A model generated the notes under the pieces. That model saw nothing but the letters and a program-made list of their open reading frames with translations, did no database searches and was not told the origin of the DNA. This document shows positions 50,134 to 57,956 of a stretch of DNA of 64,000 nt, in pieces. Each line of letters begins with the position of its first letter. Positions within the stretch are counted from its first letter, which is position 1. Source of the DNA: Streptomyces sp. CB02261 (GTDB taxonomy: Bacteria; Actinomycetota; Actinomycetes; Streptomycetales; Streptomycetaceae); NCBI RefSeq assembly GCF_001905665.1, contig NZ_LIVX01000007.1, positions 62,001 to 126,000 of the forward strand. Reading direction: 5' to 3'. Position numbers and translations under genes: made by a program.

Positions 50134-51423
50134 TCAGCCCGCTGCCGCCGCCGCGCGCACGGCGGCGCAGATCCGGGCCAGGTCCTCGTCGCCGGTCACG
50201 TACGGCGGCATCGTGTAGATCAGGTCCCGGAACGGGCGCAGCCACACGCCCTCCCGGACCGCCGCGCGGCTCGCGGCCTCCATGTCGACCGGGTGGTCGA
50301 GCTGGACGACGCCGATGGCGCCGAGCACCCGCACCTCGCGCACACCGGGGAGGTCGGCCGCCGGGGCGAGTCCCTCCCGCAGTCCGGCCTCGATCCGCTT
50401 GACCTCGACCTCCCAGTCCTGCGAGAGGAGCAGGTCGATCGAGGCCAGCGCCACCGCGGACGCCAGCGGGTTGCCCATGAACGTCGGCCCGTGCGCGAGC
50501 ACCGGCACGTCGCCGCGCGAGATCCCGTCGGCGACCCGGCTCGTGCAGAGCGTCGCCGCCATCGACAGATAACCGCCGGTCAGCGCCTTGCCCACGCACA
50601 TCACATCGGGGGAGATCCCCACCTGGTCGGCGGCGAACAGCGTGCCCGTCCGCCCGAAGCCGGTGGCGATCTCGTCGAGGACGAGCAGCACGTCGTGCGC
50701 GTCGCACGCCTCACGGAGCACCCGCAGATACGCCGGGTCGTGGAAGCGCATGCCGCCCGCGCCCTGCACCACCGGCTCCACGACGACCGCGGCCAGTTCG
50801 TGCGCGTGCTTCCCGATCTCGGTCCGCAGCAGCTCGGCGTACGACTCCTCGTAGCCGGCCGGAGGGGCGTCCACGAACACCTGCCGCTGGAGCACCCCCG
50901 TCCACAGCTCGTGCATCCCGCCCTCGGGGTCGCACACGGACATCGGCTGCCAGGTGTCCCCGTGGTAGCCGCCGCGCCAGGTGAGCAGCCGCCGCTTCTC
51001 GGGGCGGCCCAGGGAGCGCCAGTACTGCAGGCACATCTTGACCGCGACCTCGACGGACACGGAGCCGGAGTCGCTGAGGAAGACGTGCCGCAGCGGCCCG
51101 GGGGTGATCTCGACGAGCCGGGCGGCGAGCCGCACCGCCGGCTCGTGGGTGAGCCCGCCGAACATGACGTGGCTCATCCGCTCCAGCTGGCCGCGCACCG
51201 CCTCGTTGAGCACGGGGTGGTTGTAGCCGTGGATCGCCGACCACCAGGACGACATGCCGTCGATCAACTCGGCGTGTCCCTCGGCGGGTTCGGCGAGCCG
51301 GAGACGTACACCGGAAGCGGACTCGACGACCAGCGGGTCCGTACGCCCCGGCATGGGGCCGTACGGGTGCCAGACGTGCGCCCGGTCGAGGGAGACGAGT
51401 TCGTCGTTGCGCACCGGCGTCAC
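50134..51423 (-). CDS. bioA: Adenosylmethionine-8-amino-7-oxononanoate aminotransferase
   Basis: 429 residues. Class III aminotransferase with the BioA-specific N-terminal WHPYGPM and GMSSWWSAIHGYNHP, the PLP lysine in CVGKALTGGYL, and VLDEIATGFGRTG. It converts KAPA to DAPA with S-adenosylmethionine as donor. GTG 51423 overlaps the bioB stop in GTGA. Confidence 0.96.
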   Translation of the reverse strand: MTPVRNDELVSLDRAHVWHPYGPMPGRTDPLVVESASGVRLRLAEPAEGHAELIDGMSSWWSAIHGYNHPVLNEAVRGQLERMSHVMFGGLTHEPAVRLAARLVEITPGPLRHVFLSDSGSVSVEVAVKMCLQYWRSLGRPEKRRLLTWRGGYHGDTWQPMSVCDPEGGMHELWTGVLQRQVFVDAPPAGYEESYAELLRTEIGKHAHELAAVVVEPVVQGAGGMRFHDPAYLRVLREACDAHDVLLVLDEIATGFGRTGTLFAADQVGISPDVMCVGKALTGGYLSMAATLCTSRVADGISRGDVPVLAHGPTFMGNPLASAVALASIDLLLSQDWEVEVKRIEAGLREGLAPAADLPGVREVRVLGAIGVVQLDHPVDMEAASRAAVREGVWLRPFRDLIYTMPPYVTGDEDLARICAAVRAAAAAG

Positions 51424-52688
51424 GCGTTCGGTGCGAGGTCCGTGCCGGCGCCGCGGCGGCGCACGGCGACCAGGTCGGTGCGCGCCTGGTTCGGGGCGCC
51501 CTCGGCCTCCGCCTCCGCGGGTGCGGGCACCGCGTGTCCGCCGCAGGGACCGCAGCCGCCACCGGCCTCGGCGTGCGAGCCGCAGCCCGCGCCCTCCGCC
51601 GCCGCGTCCTCGGCAGAGCCGCAGCCCGCCGACGCGGAGGAACCGCAGCCGCCGCCCGCCGCACCGGCCGCCGCGAGCGCGTCGGCACGGTGCTTCGGCA
51701 GCGTCGTCGTCCCCGCGCCCTCCACCTCGAAGCCCGCGTCCGCGATCATGTCCAGGTCGGCCTGCCCGGCCTGGCCCTCGCTGGTCAGGTAGTCACCGAG
51801 GAAGATCGAGTTCGCGATGTTCAGGGCCAGCGGCTGCATCGAGCGCAGGTGCACCTCGCGGCCGCCCGCGATCCGGACCTCGACGTCGGGGCAGACGAAC
51901 CGCACCATCGCGAGGATCCGCAGACAGCGCTGCGGGGTCAGGTTCCACTCCTTGGCGAGCGGGGTTCCCTCGAACGGGATGAGGAAGTTGACCGGCACCG
52001 AGTCCGAGTCCAGCTCGCGCAGCGCGTACACGACGTCGACGAGGTCCTCGTCCGTCTCGCCCATGCCCGCGATCAGACCCGAGCAGGCCGAGAGACCGGC
52101 GGCGTGCGCCTTCTGCACGGTGTCCACGCGGTCCGCGTAGGTGTGGGTCTTGGTGATCCCCCCGTACGTCGCCTCGGAGGTGTTGAGGTTGTGGTTGTAC
52201 GCGTCGGCGCCGGCGTCCCGCAGCCGCTCCGCCTGGCCGTCCGAGAGCAGACCCAGGCAGGCACACACCTCGACGCCCTCGTTCTGCTCCTTGATGGCCT
52301 CGATGGTCTTGCCGACCCGCTCCACGTCCCGGTCCGTCGGACCGCGCCCGCTCGCCACCAGACAGACCCGCTTGGCCCCGCCCGCGACACCCGCCGCGGC
52401 GGCCTGGGACGCCTCGTCCGGCTTCAGCCAGGTGTACTTGAGGATCTCGGCCTTGGAGCCGAGTCGCTGGGAGCAGTACGAGCAGTCCTCGGGACAGAGC
52501 CCCGACTTCAGGTTGACGAGGTAGTTGAGCTTCACCCGGCGCCCGAACCACTGACGGCGCACCTTGCCGGCCGCCGCCACCACATCGAGCAGTTCGTCGT
52601 CGGAGGTCGCCAGGACGGCGAGCGCTTCTTCACGGGTCGGCAGCTCGCGCCGCAGCCCCTTCTCCACCAGCGTGTTCAGCAGGTCCAT
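51420..52688 (-). CDS. bioB: Biotin synthase with Cys/Gly-rich C-terminal tail
   Basis: 422 residues. Radical-SAM cluster ligands CPEDCSYC (Cys65, 69, 72) and the BioB-specific NLNTSEATYGG, IAGMGETDED and VNFLIPFEGTPL are present, as is IANSIFLGDYLT at the end of the core. The core finishes near residue 340. The remaining 80 residues are unusual: repeated GCGS and CGPC with eight cysteines, then a charged end. E. coli BioB has 346 residues and no tail. ATG at 52688 has AAGGA 10 bases upstream. First gene of bioBAD, divergent from bioF. Confidence 0.95.
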   Translation of the reverse strand: MDLLNTLVEKGLRRELPTREEALAVLATSDDELLDVVAAAGKVRRQWFGRRVKLNYLVNLKSGLCPEDCSYCSQRLGSKAEILKYTWLKPDEASQAAAAGVAGGAKRVCLVASGRGPTDRDVERVGKTIEAIKEQNEGVEVCACLGLLSDGQAERLRDAGADAYNHNLNTSEATYGGITKTHTYADRVDTVQKAHAAGLSACSGLIAGMGETDEDLVDVVYALRELDSDSVPVNFLIPFEGTPLAKEWNLTPQRCLRILAMVRFVCPDVEVRIAGGREVHLRSMQPLALNIANSIFLGDYLTSEGQAGQADLDMIADAGFEVEGAGTTTLPKHRADALAAAGAAGGGCGSSASAGCGSAEDAAAEGAGCGSHAEAGGGCGPCGGHAVPAPAEAEAEGAPNQARTDLVAVRRRGAGTDLAPNA

Positions 52689-52741
52689 AAGGGCTGATCC
52701 TTGCCTACCGCCCACCCCCGGGCCAAGGAGGATCCGAACAA

Positions 52742-52760
52742 ACGCCTCCGTTGGAGGTGT
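52742..52760. promoter_or_regulatory. Small inverted repeat in the bioB-bioF intergenic region
   Basis: An 8-bp imperfect stem (ACGCCTCC / GGAGGTGT with one G-U) around GTT in the 143-base region between the divergent bioB and bioF genes. TAGGGT (52795-52800) is a possible -10 box for bioF. A biotin-responsive operator is possible but the sequence matches no motif I can name. Confidence 0.3.
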
Positions 52761-52831
52761 GTGGATGACCACATCCCGACCTCGGCACCCTCCGGTTAGG
52801 GTCTGTGCGCTGCCTACAAAAGGATCGCCTC

Positions 52832-54019
52832 ATGCCACAGGCCGACGACGCCCGGGCCGCGGGCCCGAGCCGTACCGCGTTCGACTGGACCGACGCCGAG
52901 GCGCGCCGCCGGACGGAGGCCGGCCTCGTGCGGACGCTGCGCCCCCGGGAGGCGGAGTCGGACCTGCTCGACCTGGCGAGCAACGACTACCTCGGCCTCA
53001 CCCGACGCGCGGAGGTCACCGCTGCGGCGGCCGAGGCCGCCGGGCGCTGGGGCGCGGGCTCCACCGGCTCGCGGCTCGTCACCGGCACCACCCGGCTGCA
53101 CACCCGTCTGGAGCGCGAACTCGCCGAGTTCTGCGGCTTCGAGGCGGCTCTCGTCTTCTCCTCCGGCTACACCGCCAACCTGGCCGCGCTGACGGCGCTC
53201 GGCGGCCGGGACTCCCTGATCGTCTCCGACGCCTCCAACCACGCCTCGATCGTCGACGGCTGCCGGCTCGCGCGCGCCGAGACGGCCGTCGTCCCGCACA
53301 CCGACCCCGAGGCCGTCGCCAAGACCCTCGACGCGCATCCGGGGCGGCGGGCCCTGGTCGTGAGCGACTCCGTCTTCTCGGTCGACGGCGACAAGGCCCC
53401 GCTGCCGGAGCTCGCCGCGGCCTGTCGCGCGCACGGCGCCGGGCTCGTCGTGGACGACGCCCACGGCCTCGGCGTCCTCGGCGACGGGGGCCGGGGCGCC
53501 CTGCACGAAGCCGGGCTCGCGGGCGACGAGGACGTCGTGGCCACGCTGACCCTGTCCAAGTCCCTCGGCAGCCAGGGCGGTGCCGTCCTCGGTCCGGCCC
53601 GGGTGATCGAGCACCTGGTCAACGCGGCCCGTACCTTCATCTTCGACACCGGGCTCGCCCCGGCCGCGGCGGGCGGCGCGCTCGCGAGCCTGCGCCTGCT
53701 CGTGGCAGAGCCGGGCCTGGCCGGGCGGGCCCGTACCGTCGCCTCCACGCTGTACACGCGGCTCACCGACGCCGGCCTCGTGGCGGCCCGGCCCGACGCG
53801 GCCGTCGTGTCGGTGCGGGCGCCCTCGCCCGAGGCGGCGCTGCGCTGGGCGGCGGACTGCCGTGAGCAGGGCCTCGGGGTCGGCTGCTTCCGGCCCCCGT
53901 CCGTCCCCGACGGCATCTCGCGACTGCGGCTCACGGCACGCGCGGATCTGACGGACGCGCAGATCGAGCGCGCGGTGGAGACGATCCTGAGGACCGCGCC
54001 CGGCGTCCCGCGGGGGTGA
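52832..54019 (+). CDS. bioF: 8-amino-7-oxononanoate synthase
   Basis: 395 residues. Alpha-oxoamine synthase: DLASNDYLGLTRRAEV, GAGSTGSRLVTGTTRLH, the PLP-site SDASNHASIVDG and DDAHGLGVLGDGG, and the Schiff-base lysine in TLSKSLGSQGG. It joins pimeloyl thioester to alanine. ATG 52832 has AAAGGA 7 bases upstream; the 9-codon extension to 52805 is unnecessary. Divergent from bioBAD; together they provide all late steps of biotin synthesis. Confidence 0.94.
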   Translation: MPQADDARAAGPSRTAFDWTDAEARRRTEAGLVRTLRPREAESDLLDLASNDYLGLTRRAEVTAAAAEAAGRWGAGSTGSRLVTGTTRLHTRLERELAEFCGFEAALVFSSGYTANLAALTALGGRDSLIVSDASNHASIVDGCRLARAETAVVPHTDPEAVAKTLDAHPGRRALVVSDSVFSVDGDKAPLPELAAACRAHGAGLVVDDAHGLGVLGDGGRGALHEAGLAGDEDVVATLTLSKSLGSQGGAVLGPARVIEHLVNAARTFIFDTGLAPAAAGGALASLRLLVAEPGLAGRARTVASTLYTRLTDAGLVAARPDAAVVSVRAPSPEAALRWAADCREQGLGVGCFRPPSVPDGISRLRLTARADLTDAQIERAVETILRTAPGVPRG

Positions 54020-54195
54020 TGGGGCTGGGGTGGCGGATGGGTCAAGGGCGTTCCCGCGCACCAGAGTTCACCGCTTCGGGCGACAGATGGGGACATATCT
54101 TGGCGGAACGCCGCACGGCGCGGCACGATCGGTGGCACTCTGACGCGAAGCGCGATCCGGGGCAGCGGCCCCGGCGGGAAAGGGACAGCGTCGCC

Positions 54196-54633
54196 ATGGC
54201 AGATCATCAGGAAGCATCCCTCACGCTGCCGAGCGATCCCGCCTCGGTCCCCACGGCCCGGCGGTACGTCGCGGACGTCCTGACCGACTGGGGGCTCGAC
54301 GGCGCCGCGGACATCGCGGACTCGGTCCGTCTGATCGTCTCCGAACTCGCCACCAACGCCGTCCTGCACACCCTCGGCCAGTCACCCACCTTCACGGTGG
54401 AGGTCCGCCTGGAGCGCGAGGAGCGGCTCCACATCGGGGTCACCGACAGCCACCCCCGTCGGCCCCGCCGCCTCCCGGCGGCGGTCCAGCAGGACAACGG
54501 CCGGGGCATGGTCATCATCCGCGTCCTCGCGGCGGAGGCGGGCGGCCGTCTCTCGGTCACCCCGACCGAGGACGGCGGCAAGACGGTCTGGATCACGATC
54601 CCGTGGACCACGGCCCCCCTGGCGCGTCGCTAG
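54196..54633 (+). CDS. ATP-binding protein, RsbW-like anti-sigma/serine kinase (HATPase)
   Basis: 145 residues from ATG 54196. Single HATPase_c domain with the N box LIVSELATNAVLHT, then VTDSHPRRP (G1-like) and NGRGMVIIRVLA (G2). This is the very common Streptomyces family of small RsbW/SpoIIAB-like proteins that phosphorylate or bind anti-sigma-factor antagonists. The open frame reaches 54016, but the upstream 60 residues are Arg-rich read-through from the bioF gene end. No STAS partner lies next to it. Confidence 0.88.
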   Translation: MADHQEASLTLPSDPASVPTARRYVADVLTDWGLDGAADIADSVRLIVSELATNAVLHTLGQSPTFTVEVRLEREERLHIGVTDSHPRRPRRLPAAVQQDNGRGMVIIRVLAAEAGGRLSVTPTEDGGKTVWITIPWTTAPLARR

Positions 54634-54729
54634 GGGGTGTCCAGGGCTGTACGGGGCCGGTCCGGCGGAGCAGAGGGTACGGCGGCGCCACCGCACCCCC
54701 CCCGTTCGAGGACCGTCAATCCCGTCGCG

Positions 54730-55206
54730 TCACCGGACGCGGCCGTAGTAGACCTTCGACGACCAGATCCGGTCGAGCTTCACCCAGGAGCCCTTCTTGG
54801 GCGAGTGCCAGATCCTGCCGCTGCCGGCGTAGATGCCCACGTGGTACACCCTGCCGCCGGAGTGGAAGAAGACCAGGTCCCCCTTCTGCCTGGTGGAGGC
54901 GGAGATGTGCCGGGTCTTGTTGTACTGCTGCTGCGCGGTGCGAGGCAGCGACTTGCCCGCCTTCTTGTACGCGTAGAGCGTCAGACCGGAGCAGTCGAAC
55001 CTGGAGGGCCCGGCGCTCCCGTACCGGTACGGGGCTCCCTTCTTGGACGCGGCGACGCTCAGTGCCTTGTTCGCGTGCGTGGTGGCTGCCTGGGCCTCCG
55101 ACGCCGCTCCGGGTGCGAGCAGCGTGCCGCCGACGGCGGCGAGGGTGAGAGCCGAGACGGCTCCGGCCCGGGACAGCAGGGACGGGACGTGCATCTGCGC
55201 AGTCAT
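54730..55206 (-). CDS. Secreted NlpC/P60 peptidoglycan endopeptidase
   Basis: 158 residues. A signal peptide covers residues 1-40 (hydrophobic core ALTLAAVGGTLLA, cleavage near AQA). The NlpC/P60 domain has the catalytic Cys72 in FDCSGLTLY, His122 in YHVGIYAG, and a third polar residue His134 in WHSPKK. It cleaves peptidoglycan stem peptides. There is only one domain, with no separate cell-wall-binding part, so it resembles the small secreted forms. The leader holds a ydaO-type riboswitch, so expression probably follows c-di-AMP. GAAGGG precedes the ATG. Confidence 0.92.
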   Translation of the reverse strand: MTAQMHVPSLLSRAGAVSALTLAAVGGTLLAPGAASEAQAATTHANKALSVAASKKGAPYRYGSAGPSRFDCSGLTLYAYKKAGKSLPRTAQQQYNKTRHISASTRQKGDLVFFHSGGRVYHVGIYAGSGRIWHSPKKGSWVKLDRIWSSKVYYGRVR

Positions 55207-55730
55207 GCGCAACCCTTCGTCAGCCGCCTGTGAAGGATGACCTGTCGGGTTCGGGCAGGCGAAGATGCCCGGCCGCTGTCGCGGCTTCACCCCAAGGGAC
55301 GGCCTCGCTGCCGGAACAGCGCGTACGCCCCGTAAAAATCGGGTCCTCCACTCCTGCCGATCTACTCCTGTCGACCAGACGTCCGGGACAGCGGCAGGAC
55401 TCGGCGTCCGCCCGGACCGCCCCGCCGCGGCGGCGGGGGCTTGTCGTCGACAGGGATCTTGACCCACATCCGGGGTGAAATCCGAGCTGAAACAGCGATA
55501 TGTGAGGCTCCTCACGACTGATCCGTTCGGGTGGACAGGACGCTTTCGTGATCTTCGGAGGTTTGGCCAACGAGCCCCGCACCAGGGGTGGAACGCCCCA
55601 TTCCGCCAAATGTGTACACGTGCTGCGCAAGTCACCCGGGCCATATATCGACTCGTCGACTACGCCGAACGAGCGAGGGTTTCTGCGGCAGATGTCGGCC
55701 GTACGGACCTGGACACGACACGACGAAATG
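55207..55730. other. Intergenic region, 524 bp, lower GC than neighbours
   Basis: It holds the riboswitch (55218-55345) and, beyond it, AT-richer promoter-like DNA (55440-55720) including a small 6-bp hairpin GTGAGG-CT-CCTCAC at 55502-55515. A 94-codon open frame on the plus strand (55475-55759) has no codon bias and is not annotated as a gene. Confidence 0.6.
55218..55345 (-). ncRNA. ydaO/yuaA-type cyclic di-AMP riboswitch (leader of the NlpC/P60 gene)
   Basis: Read on the minus strand the leader shows the conserved elements of the ydaO motif in order: GGGGTGAAG (55285-55293), then CCGAACCCGACAG (55242-55254), and the closing CAGGCGGCTGACG (55218-55230), which lies 11 bases before the ATG. 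The family turns off cell-wall hydrolase genes when c-di-AMP is high in actinobacteria. The 5' boundary (about 55345) is approximate. Confidence 0.85.
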
Positions 55731-56036
55731 TCAACTCGCGCGCGGCTCACGGACGGTGACGCGGCCGGTCCTGCGCTCCCCGTCCAGCACCCGCAGCGCA
55801 CGCGCCAGCGTCTCCGCGTGCACCTCGCTCTCGCCCCGCGCGTGCATGAGCGTCAGGGCCTCGCGCAACGCCTCGGCTCGCCCCACCAGGGCCTGTGCCG
55901 CCCGGAGTGCCCCCAAGGTATGCGTACCTCGGGATGGATTGATCTTTCCCAGCAGGTCGACGACGTCGAGGTACGCGTCGACGAGTTCACCCTCGGCCCG
56001 GGTCAGGGCGGGGAGCGGCGGCAGCTCGGGAACCAC
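55731..56036 (-). CDS. Small hypothetical protein downstream of the ClpP-like gene
   Basis: 101 residues, no domain recognised. It is helical and Leu/Ala/Arg-rich with VDAYLDVVDLLGKINPSRG and AETLARALRVLDGERRTG. Third-position GC is high on this strand, so it is probably real. GTG at 56036 lies 7 bases beyond the ClpP-like stop, suggesting an operon. It has no signal peptide or membrane span. Function unknown. Confidence 0.62.
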   Translation of the reverse strand: MVPELPPLPALTRAEGELVDAYLDVVDLLGKINPSRGTHTLGALRAAQALVGRAEALREALTLMHARGESEVHAETLARALRVLDGERRTGRVTVREPRAS

Positions 56037-56043
56037 GGCCGGG

Positions 56044-56667
56044 TCACCGCGCCGTGCCGCCGACGGCCGCGCGCCGGCTGGTGATCACATGATCCACCAG
56101 GCCGTACGCGACCGCCGCCGGTGCGTCCAGGACGGTCAGGCGGTCGAGGTCGGCGTCCACCCGCTCCCGGGGCTGCCCCGTGTGCTCGGTGAGCGCCCCG
56201 GCCACCAGGCCGCGGAGTCGGAGCAGTTCGCGCGCGTGGAGGTCGAGGTCGCTCGGCTGCCCCCGCAGCGGCTCGTCGAGGGCCGGCTGCCGAAGCGTGA
56301 CCCTGGCGCCCGGGAGCATCAGCCGCTTGCCCGGGGCGCCGGCGGCGAGCAGGAGCGCGGCCGTGGAGCCGGCCTGGCCCAGACAGGTGGTCTCCACGTC
56401 GCAGTGGAGCGAGCGCATCGTGTCGTAGATCGCGGTCGTCGCGGTGATCGAGCCGCCGGGGCAGTTCAGGTAGAGGGAGACGTCCTGACCCGGCGCCGCG
56501 TGGTCCAGGTGGAGGAGCTGGGCGATGACGTCGTTGGACGAGGTCTCGTCGATCGGCGTGCCGAGGAAGACGATCCGGGAGGCGAGGAGCCGGGAGTAGG
56601 GGTCGAGGGTCCTGGTGCCGTAGCTGGTCCGCTCCGTGAACTCGGGCAGGACGTGACGAGCGTGCAT
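56044..56667 (-). CDS. ClpP-like protein with catalytic His replaced by Arg
   Basis: 207 residues. The ClpP fold is clear: RIVFLGTPIDETSSNDVIAQLL, YLNCPGGSITATTAIYDTM, GQAGSTAALLLAAG with Ser101, then LRQP where ClpP has IHQP, so Arg126 stands for the catalytic His. Further on, DLDLHARELLRLRG and the acid region near Asp173 follow E. coli ClpP closely. Without His a serine-protease triad is incomplete, so it may be a ClpR-like structural or regulatory subunit. ATG 56667 has GGAGG 8 bases upstream. It is divergent from an orphan Phd/YefM antitoxin gene and shares a TGTACA repeat region with it. Confidence 0.87.
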   Translation of the reverse strand: MHARHVLPEFTERTSYGTRTLDPYSRLLASRIVFLGTPIDETSSNDVIAQLLHLDHAAPGQDVSLYLNCPGGSITATTAIYDTMRSLHCDVETTCLGQAGSTAALLLAAGAPGKRLMLPGARVTLRQPALDEPLRGQPSDLDLHARELLRLRGLVAGALTEHTGQPRERVDADLDRLTVLDAPAAVAYGLVDHVITSRRAAVGGTAR

Positions 56668-56683
56668 GACGGGTACCTCCATC

Positions 56684-56710
56684 TGTAAAAAATGTACAGG
56701 ATGTACAGGC
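56684..56710. promoter_or_regulatory. Three tandem 9-bp repeats with TGTACA core between the ClpP-like and antitoxin genes
   Basis: Units start at 56684 (TGTAAA, degenerate), 56693 (TGTACA) and 56702 (TGTACA). On the minus strand TACATT (56691-56696) could be the -10 box for the ClpP-like gene; on the plus strand TAAGAT (56713-56718) is the -10 box of the antitoxin gene. TGTACA is the hexamer bound by YefM-type antitoxins in E. coli, so autoregulation is plausible. Confidence 0.6.
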
Positions 56711-56725
56711 CGTAAGATGGGGAGC

Positions 56726-57004
56726 ATGACCTACGAGATCCCGGTGACGCAAGCGCGAGCCGAGCTCGCCGACCTCATCAACCGCGTCGTATACGGCGGT
56801 GAGCGCGTCGTCGTCACCCGTCACGGGAAGCCGCTCGTCGCGCTGGTCTCCGCCGCTGACCTGGAGGAACTGGAAGCGGCCGAGAAGCCCGCCGACGAGC
56901 AGGTGGTCAGTTCGGTGTCCCGCTTCCACCCGATGGACTCCGCTCCCGGCGAACAGGGCCGCTTCGGCATCGCCGCACACCACCGCGAGCCCGGCGCCTC
57001 GTAG
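56726..57004 (+). CDS. Type II toxin-antitoxin Phd/YefM family antitoxin, orphan
   Basis: 92 residues from ATG 56726. The Phd/YefM N-terminal DNA-binding domain is obvious: IPVTQARAELADLINRVVYGGERVVVTRHGKPLVALVSAADLEEL. The C-terminal 35 residues should be the disordered toxin-binding part. No toxin gene (YoeB, Doc or VapC) follows; downstream are 239 bases of promoter and then ureA. TAAGAT (56713-56718) ends 7 bases before the ATG, so the mRNA is probably leaderless. It is divergent from the ClpP-like gene. Confidence 0.86.
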   Translation: MTYEIPVTQARAELADLINRVVYGGERVVVTRHGKPLVALVSAADLEELEAAEKPADEQVVSSVSRFHPMDSAPGEQGRFGIAAHHREPGAS

Positions 57005-57103
57005 CCTTCGGCGCTCCGGACGCGCGGTCCACGAGCGGGCGCCCGGCGGGCCCGGAGATCCCGGCCCGCCCGGTCTGATGATCATGCGAACGCAAAGCCG
57101 CAG

Positions 57104-57119
57104 TTAACGAGCCGGAAAA
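57104..57119 (+). promoter_or_regulatory. Possible GlnR box upstream of ureA
   Basis: TTAAC-N6-GAAAA (57104-57108 and 57115-57119) differs by one base in each half from the GTnAC-n6-GAAAC consensus. A second half-repeat 22 bases downstream is not seen, so it is a partial match. GlnR controls urease genes in S. coelicolor (recalled). A TAGGGT (57191-57196) could be the ureA -10 box. Confidence 0.4.
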
Positions 57120-57243
57120 ACTTCCGCCCTAACGTGCAATGTCTGACCACGTGCCGCATCTCGGCACCTCAACAGTGTGTTGACGGTCGGTAGGGTCCGC
57201 AGCTGTCCGGGTGTGTCCCGGTCGACGACTGTGAGGTGGAAGA

Positions 57244-57546
<303 letters not shown>

Positions 57547-57557
57547 ACGGGCCGCCG

Positions 57558-57956
57558 ATGATCCCCGGAGAGATCCTGTACGCGGACGGCCCCGTCACCC
57601 TCAACGAGGGGCGCCCCGTCACCCGCCTGACCGTGCTCAACGCCGCCGACCGGCCCGTCCAGGTCGGCTCCCACTATCATTTCGCCGAGGTCAACCCCGG
57701 CCTGGAGTTCGACCGGGCCGCCGCGCACGGCCGGCGGCTGCACATCGCCGCCGGCACCGCCGTCCGCTTCGAGCCCGGCATCCCCGTCGAGGTCGAACTC
57801 GTCCCCCTCGCGGGCCGCCGGATCGTGCCCGGCCTGCGCGGCGAGACGGCCGGCCCCCTCGACCCCGCCGGCCCCCTCGACACCGCCGGCCCCCTCGACA
57901 CCGACGACACCACCGGCGCGACCGCGCACCACCACCAGGGCGGCGACCATGCCTGA
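57558..57956 (+). CDS. ureB: Urease subunit beta with repeat-containing C-terminal extension
   Basis: 132 residues. Core of about 100 residues is UreB: MIPGEILYADGPVTLNEGR, GSHYHFAEVNPGLEFDRAAA, GTAVRFEPG. The tail has three 6-residue units GPLDPA, GPLDTA and GPLDTD coded by an 18-bp DNA repeat, then HHHQGGDH. ATG 57558 lies 11 bases after ureA; its 3' end overlaps ureC by 8 bases. Confidence 0.95.
   Translation: MIPGEILYADGPVTLNEGRPVTRLTVLNAADRPVQVGSHYHFAEVNPGLEFDRAAAHGRRLHIAAGTAVRFEPGIPVEVELVPLAGRRIVPGLRGETAGPLDPAGPLDTAGPLDTDDTTGATAHHHQGGDHA
57852..57905 (+). repeat. Three 18-bp tandem repeats inside ureB
   Basis: Units at 57852, 57870 and 57888, each GGCCCCCTCGACNCCGMC. They code for GPLD-x-A/D repeats in frame. 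Confidence 0.85.

Noticed and set aside
55475..55759. 94-codon plus-strand open frame with GTG start in the long intergenic region
   Set aside because: Third codon positions show no GC preference, its 3' part is antisense to the small gene at 55731, and no family resemblance is seen; it looks like promoter DNA.
56726..57243. Possible toxin gene next to the Phd/YefM antitoxin
   Set aside because: No open frame of toxin size with codon bias follows on either strand before ureA.
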